The translations under genes and the position numbers were made by a program. A stretch of 9,973 nucleotides of DNA, from assembly GCA_001313065.1 (NCBI GenBank), contig BBFD01000148.1:1-9973 (forward strand). Reading direction: 5' to 3'. Below, piece by piece: positions 7,379 to 9,973 of this stretch. The stretch's first letter is position 1. Each line of letters starts with the position of its first letter. The notes beneath the pieces are model-generated. The model saw nothing but the letters and a program-made list of their open reading frames with translations, was not told the origin of the DNA and did not search any database. Source of the DNA: Silvimonas sp. JCM 19000 (GTDB lineage Bacteria > Pseudomonadota > Gammaproteobacteria > Burkholderiales > Chitinibacteraceae).

Positions 7379-8424
7379 TCAAGCAATGGCCCCCGGCAAG
7401 GCAGCGCCGCTTTTGCGCCGCCGCGTCCATGCCAGCCCTAAGCCACCCACGCCCAGCAGTATCCATTCATGTGGCTCAGCACTGCGGCGGCCAGGTAGTT
7501 GGTGCCACTGTCGGACGAAATGGTGTAGCCGCTCAGCAAATTGCCATCGCTATCGTAAACATTGATGCCGACCAGTTTGACCGTCGACGAGAAATCGACG
7601 TCGGCCGTGCCGTAGCGATGGCTTCCAGCCCGATGCCATAATCAAACGATGTGCCAAAGGTGAACGAGAACGCCCGCGCCGCGAATATATCGCTGGTGGA
7701 GAATGTCTCGCTGCCGCTGGCACTGCCTATGCCAATAGCGAAGCCGGGAGCATCGGTGCTCAGATTGCGCACTTCGGCTTCTTGCCCGCGATAGACATGC
7801 CCCTGGAAGGCGCGGCTATAGATCACGCCATCCTGCTCCACGCCGAAATTGATCGCAGCATAGCCAAACAGATAAGCGCCGGGGTCACCCGGTGCCGACA
7901 AGCTGCCGTCGACCGTGTAGACGTAATCGATGTAACCGGTGTGGCCGGTGCGGGTGGGGTCATTGACGGTGAGCGTATCGTGGGTAATGGCTGCACCGAT
8001 CGAGTTATAGACATCGGTGGGATTGCCGGGCAGCTCGCCGCCGGTGATGGCGCCATGCGCCTGCACCCCCAGACTGGTATAGCTGGCGCGTGCGGCACCG
8101 CTGCGTTATAAACCGCGGGCGATGCCCCAGAGTGAGCACCGCGTTGCTGACGCTGGCGCTACTGGTCACGTTGCCAATGGCCGCGCTGTGCTCAACCACT
8201 TCGCCGCGATAATCGCAAGCGGCAATGCCGCCCGACGGTACGCCAAAGCCGTCGCTGCCGAAAAACGCCTGCGTGGTGGCTGGCGGGCCATAGGTGGTGC
8301 AACCGCCGCTGATACTGCCATTGCCCAGGCCGCCAACAGCCCCGGCCACGCTGGTCAGAGAAGCCGCGCCAGCCCATTCGGCGGCGCCCAGCATAAGCGG
8401 CAAGATGAGAGAACGTGTCAGCAT
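7379..8424 (-). CDS. Secreted PEP-CTERM/exosortase-target protein (frameshifted)
   Basis: Begins with a signal peptide (MLTRSLILPLMLGAAEWAGA, cleaved near AGA/AS) and ends with a PEP-CTERM sorting signal. On the last 30 residues, restoring one C near 7470 gives AVPEPHEWILLGVGGLGLAW followed by TRRRKSG: VPEP motif, transmembrane helix and basic tail. Exosortase EpsH/XrtA-type enzymes recognise such signals at the outer surface of the inner membrane. The body (about 300 residues) is low in charge and rich in Gly, Ser, Thr and Ala, for example GAVGGLGNGSISGGCTTYGP, GFAIGIGSASGSETFSTSDI and FTFGTSFDYGIGLEAIA, as is usual for exopolymer-associated PEP-CTERM proteins. Two Cys (about 42 and 70) may form a disulfide. 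AGGA lies about 9 bases before the ATG. Frame breaks near 8120, 8060, 7600 and 7470. The specific role is unknown, and no exosortase gene lies in the window. Confidence 0.85.
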
Positions 8425-8545
8425 GGCGGCAGTCCTGTGTATCTATACGTGTTGGCAGCATAAGCAGCCCGGCACCAGCCTGCCTAGCCAGGACCCGACC
8501 ATTCAGCATTGACCGGCCCCATGGGCGTCCCCTACGATAAGCGGC
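8425..8545. other. Divergent intergenic region between PEP-CTERM gene and cysS leader
   Basis: About 120 bases, bounded by two divergent starts. The plus-strand promoter for the cysS leader is described separately. For the PEP-CTERM gene I see a ribosome-binding site but no convincing promoter. Confidence 0.4.
8509..8538 (+). promoter_or_regulatory. Sigma-70 promoter of the cysS leader transcript
   Basis: TTGACC (8509-8514; 5 of 6 to consensus) and TACGAT (8533-8538; 4 of 6, with the key T, A and final T) are 18 bases apart. Transcription would start about 7 bases after the -10, at 8545-8546, which is the first base of the leader ATG or one before it. It is the best promoter match I found in the window, and nothing else on the plus strand needs it. 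Confidence 0.7.
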
Positions 8546-8647
8546 ATGAAACCCGTCGCGCGCATCACCCGCCTTGCCCACCGTCCGCTTACTCAGCCTT
8601 GCTGCTGTTGTCGCGGGGGTGAGCACGCCTGGGCGCTGATCCACTAG
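8546..8647 (+). CDS. Leader peptide with four consecutive Cys codons upstream of cysS
   Basis: A 33-codon ORF from ATG 8546 to TAG 8645-8647. It begins MKPVARITRLAHRPLTQP. Codons 19-22 are TGC TGC TGT TGT (8600-8611), four cysteines in a row, and the end is RGGEHAWALIH. The only larger gene downstream is cysS, whose product charges tRNA with cysteine. A run of regulatory codons just before a terminator is the hallmark of ribosome-mediated attenuators (trp, his and pheM leaders). Poly-Cys leader ORFs are known to me from mycobacterial cysteine genes. There is no clear Shine-Dalgarno (only AAGCGG next to the ATG), but the promoter places the start of the RNA at the ATG, so leaderless translation is plausible. 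The peptide is Arg- and His-rich in its first half, has no signal peptide and is probably not functional itself. Confidence 0.72.
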   Translation: MKPVARITRLAHRPLTQPCCCCRGGEHAWALIH

Positions 8648-8686
8648 CGTCACAGCGCGAACAGCGCGCGTCACCCCAAGCCACCC
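8612..8686 (+). promoter_or_regulatory. Candidate alternative RNA pairings of the cysS attenuator
   Basis: Directly after the Cys codons, GGGGTGA (8616-8622) is exactly complementary to TCACCCC (8671-8677), which touches the 5' arm of the terminator. Part of the same element, GGGTG (8617-8621), can instead pair with CACCC (8682-8686) inside the terminator arm. GCGCTG (8633-8638) can pair with CAGCGC at 8653-8658 or 8662-8667. A ribosome paused on codons 19-22 would cover 8616-8622. Which structure is the antiterminator cannot be decided by eye. Confidence 0.45.
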
Positions 8687-8713
8687 GTTGCCCGCCAACC
8701 GGTGGCTTTTTTT
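8678..8713 (+). terminator. Intrinsic terminator / attenuator between leader ORF and cysS
   Basis: AAGCCACC (8678-8685) pairs with GGTGGCTT (8701-8708). After a C-C mismatch the stem continues as GTTG (8687-8690) with CAAC (8696-8699) around loop CCCGC, and a T7 run (8707-8713) follows. It lies 30 bases after the leader stop and 53 bases before the cysS ATG. No plus-strand gene other than the leader could need it, so it should control read-through into cysS. It does not work leftward (no T run on the minus strand). Confidence 0.9.
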
Positions 8714-8766
8714 GTTGCCCTGGTTTTTTGCCCTATCAAAACAATCTCGCTGACAAGGACCACCCG

Positions 8767-9973
8767 ATGCCTATCGTGCTGTATGACACCTGGGAGCGCG
8801 CGTTGCGCCCGTTTACGCCACTGCAAGCGGATCAGGTGGGACTGTATTGCTGCGGCCCCACCGTGTACGACTACGCGCATCTCGGCAATCTGCGCACCTA
8901 TGTGTTTGAGGATCTGCTGCGCCGGGTGCTGCAACACGGTGGCCACAACGTGCGCCATGTGGTCAATATCACCGACGTGGGCATCTGGTGTCGGATGCGG
9001 ACGATGGCGAAGACAAGATGGAAAAAGGCAGCCGCCGCGCGGGCGCATCAGCGTGCAGATCGCCGAAAAAAATACACCGCTGCCTTCCAGGCGGACTGGC
9101 GCGCGCTCAATCTGCTGGAGCCAGCCTTGTGGTGTAAAGCCACCGAGCACATCGGCGAGCAGATTGCGATGATTGCGGCCATTGAGGCCAATGGCTATGC
9201 CTATCGCAGCCCCGACGGCGTGTATTTTGATTCGAGCAAGCAGGATGACTATGGCTATCTGGCCCGGCTGGACCAATCAGGGCTGGATGCGGGTGTGCGC
9301 GTGGCATTGGGCGACAAGCGCCATGCCACCGATTTCGCCTTGTGGAAACTCAGCCGCCCGGCAGCCAGCGGCAGATGGAATGGGACAGCCCGTGGGGACG
9401 GGGCTTTCCTGGCTGGCATATTGAGTGCTCAGCCATGGCAGCGAAATATCTGACGCCCTGGTTTGATATCCACTGTGGCGGCGAGGATCACATCGCCGTG
9501 CATCACAGCAACGAGATCGCACAAAGCGAAGCCTGCTTTGGCACGCGCCTGGCCAATTACTGGATGCATGGCCACTTTATGCTGGAGAGCGGCGAAAAGA
9601 TGTCCAAGTCTTCTGGCCAGTTTTTTGCGTTTGCAAACCCTGCTGGATCGCGGCAATGACGCGCTCGCCTTTCGCTACCTGTGTTTGACCGCGCATTACC
9701 GCAGCCAGCTGCGCTTTAGCCTGGAAGCGCTGGACGCGGCGCAGGTGGCGCTGGATCGCCTGCGCAAAATGTTTGCCGAATGGCAGATGGCGGCAACGTG
9801 GATGCGCAGTGGGCCGCGCGTTTCGATGCGAGATCAACCAGGATCTGAACCTGCCGCGCGGCCTGGCCGTGGTGTGGGAACTGGCGCGTAGCGCGCTCGA
9901 TGCTGCCACGCGCAAAGCGACCGTGGCCTACTGTGACCAGGTGCTGGGACTAGGTCTGACGCAATGGCAACCG
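8767..9973 (+). CDS. cysS: Cysteinyl-tRNA synthetase (frameshifted, 3' end outside window)
   Basis: Class I aminoacyl-tRNA synthetase that attaches cysteine to tRNA-Cys in the cytoplasm. Motifs in order: [20 protein letters not shown] (zinc-ligand Cys29 and the HIGH-box variant HLGN, residues 38-41), NITDVG, after a break [20 protein letters not shown], then [48 protein letters not shown] (further zinc ligands), EIAQSEA, and [12 protein letters not shown] (KMSKS at 9597-9611), then [13 protein letters not shown]. The window ends in the helical anticodon-binding region ([20 protein letters not shown]). The frame breaks near 8983, 9045, at the A7 run 9066-9072, near 9365, 9635, 9800 and 9830. 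All catalytic motifs are intact, so a working gene is expected. AGGA lies about 8 bases before the [14 protein letters not shown] differs from the SDLMFPHHENE of E. coli-type enzymes. It is preceded by an apparent cysteine attenuator. Confidence 0.93.

Noticed and set aside
8440..8500. Sigma-54-like -24/-12 element (GG...GC) upstream of the PEP-CTERM gene, as used by PrsK/PrsR-controlled genes
   Set aside because: On the minus strand CTGGTGCCGGGCTGC has the GG and GC one base too close and only partly fits the consensus. In GC-rich DNA this is expected by chance.
8192..8698. Minus-strand open frame covering the cysS leader
   Set aside because: No ribosome-binding site or recognisable motif. 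It overlaps the start of the PEP-CTERM gene in another frame and contradicts the plus-strand promoter, Cys-codon run and terminator.

Overview
The window looks like chromosomal DNA from a GC-rich (about 60%) betaproteobacterium. The evidence is a YehZYXW-type osmoprotectant transporter, a PEP-CTERM/exosortase substrate, LysE and AraC genes of proteobacterial type, and heavy G/C third-position bias. Order or genus cannot be fixed; Neisseriales is only a guess. Almost every gene is broken by one or more single-base frameshifts, while protein similarity continues undisturbed across each break, even in cysS. I read this as uncorrected sequence error (about one indel per 250-350 bases, several at 7-base A/T homopolymers), not decay. 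The CDS entries therefore span the reconstructed genes.

Layout. (1) 1-3734, minus strand: an osmF(yehZ)-yehY-yehX-yehW operon (periplasmic binding protein, long permease, ATPase with a C-terminal CBS domain, short permease), in the same gene order as E. coli yehZYXW. (2) 3854-4744, minus: a three-histidine-box membrane fatty-acid desaturase with a 10-base poly-C run just before its start codon. (3) 4838-5619, minus: two small unrecognised genes with a strong intrinsic terminator between them, possibly a toxin-antitoxin-like pair. Upstream lies a sequence resembling an IS50/Tn5 end. (4) 5874-6454, plus: a LysE/RhtB exporter, convergent with (5) an AraC-family regulator (6467-7296, minus). (6) 7379-8424, minus: a secreted PEP-CTERM protein. 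(7) 8509-9973, plus: a promoter, a 33-codon leader ORF with four consecutive Cys codons, an intrinsic terminator, and then cysS (cysteinyl-tRNA synthetase), which runs off the window.

The most interesting system is in (7). The poly-Cys leader ORF, the terminator and cysS together look like a cysteine-responsive transcription attenuator: a ribosome stalled for lack of Cys-tRNA would allow read-through into the gene for the enzyme that makes Cys-tRNA. The predicted transcription start falls on or next to the leader ATG, so the leader may be translated as a leaderless mRNA.
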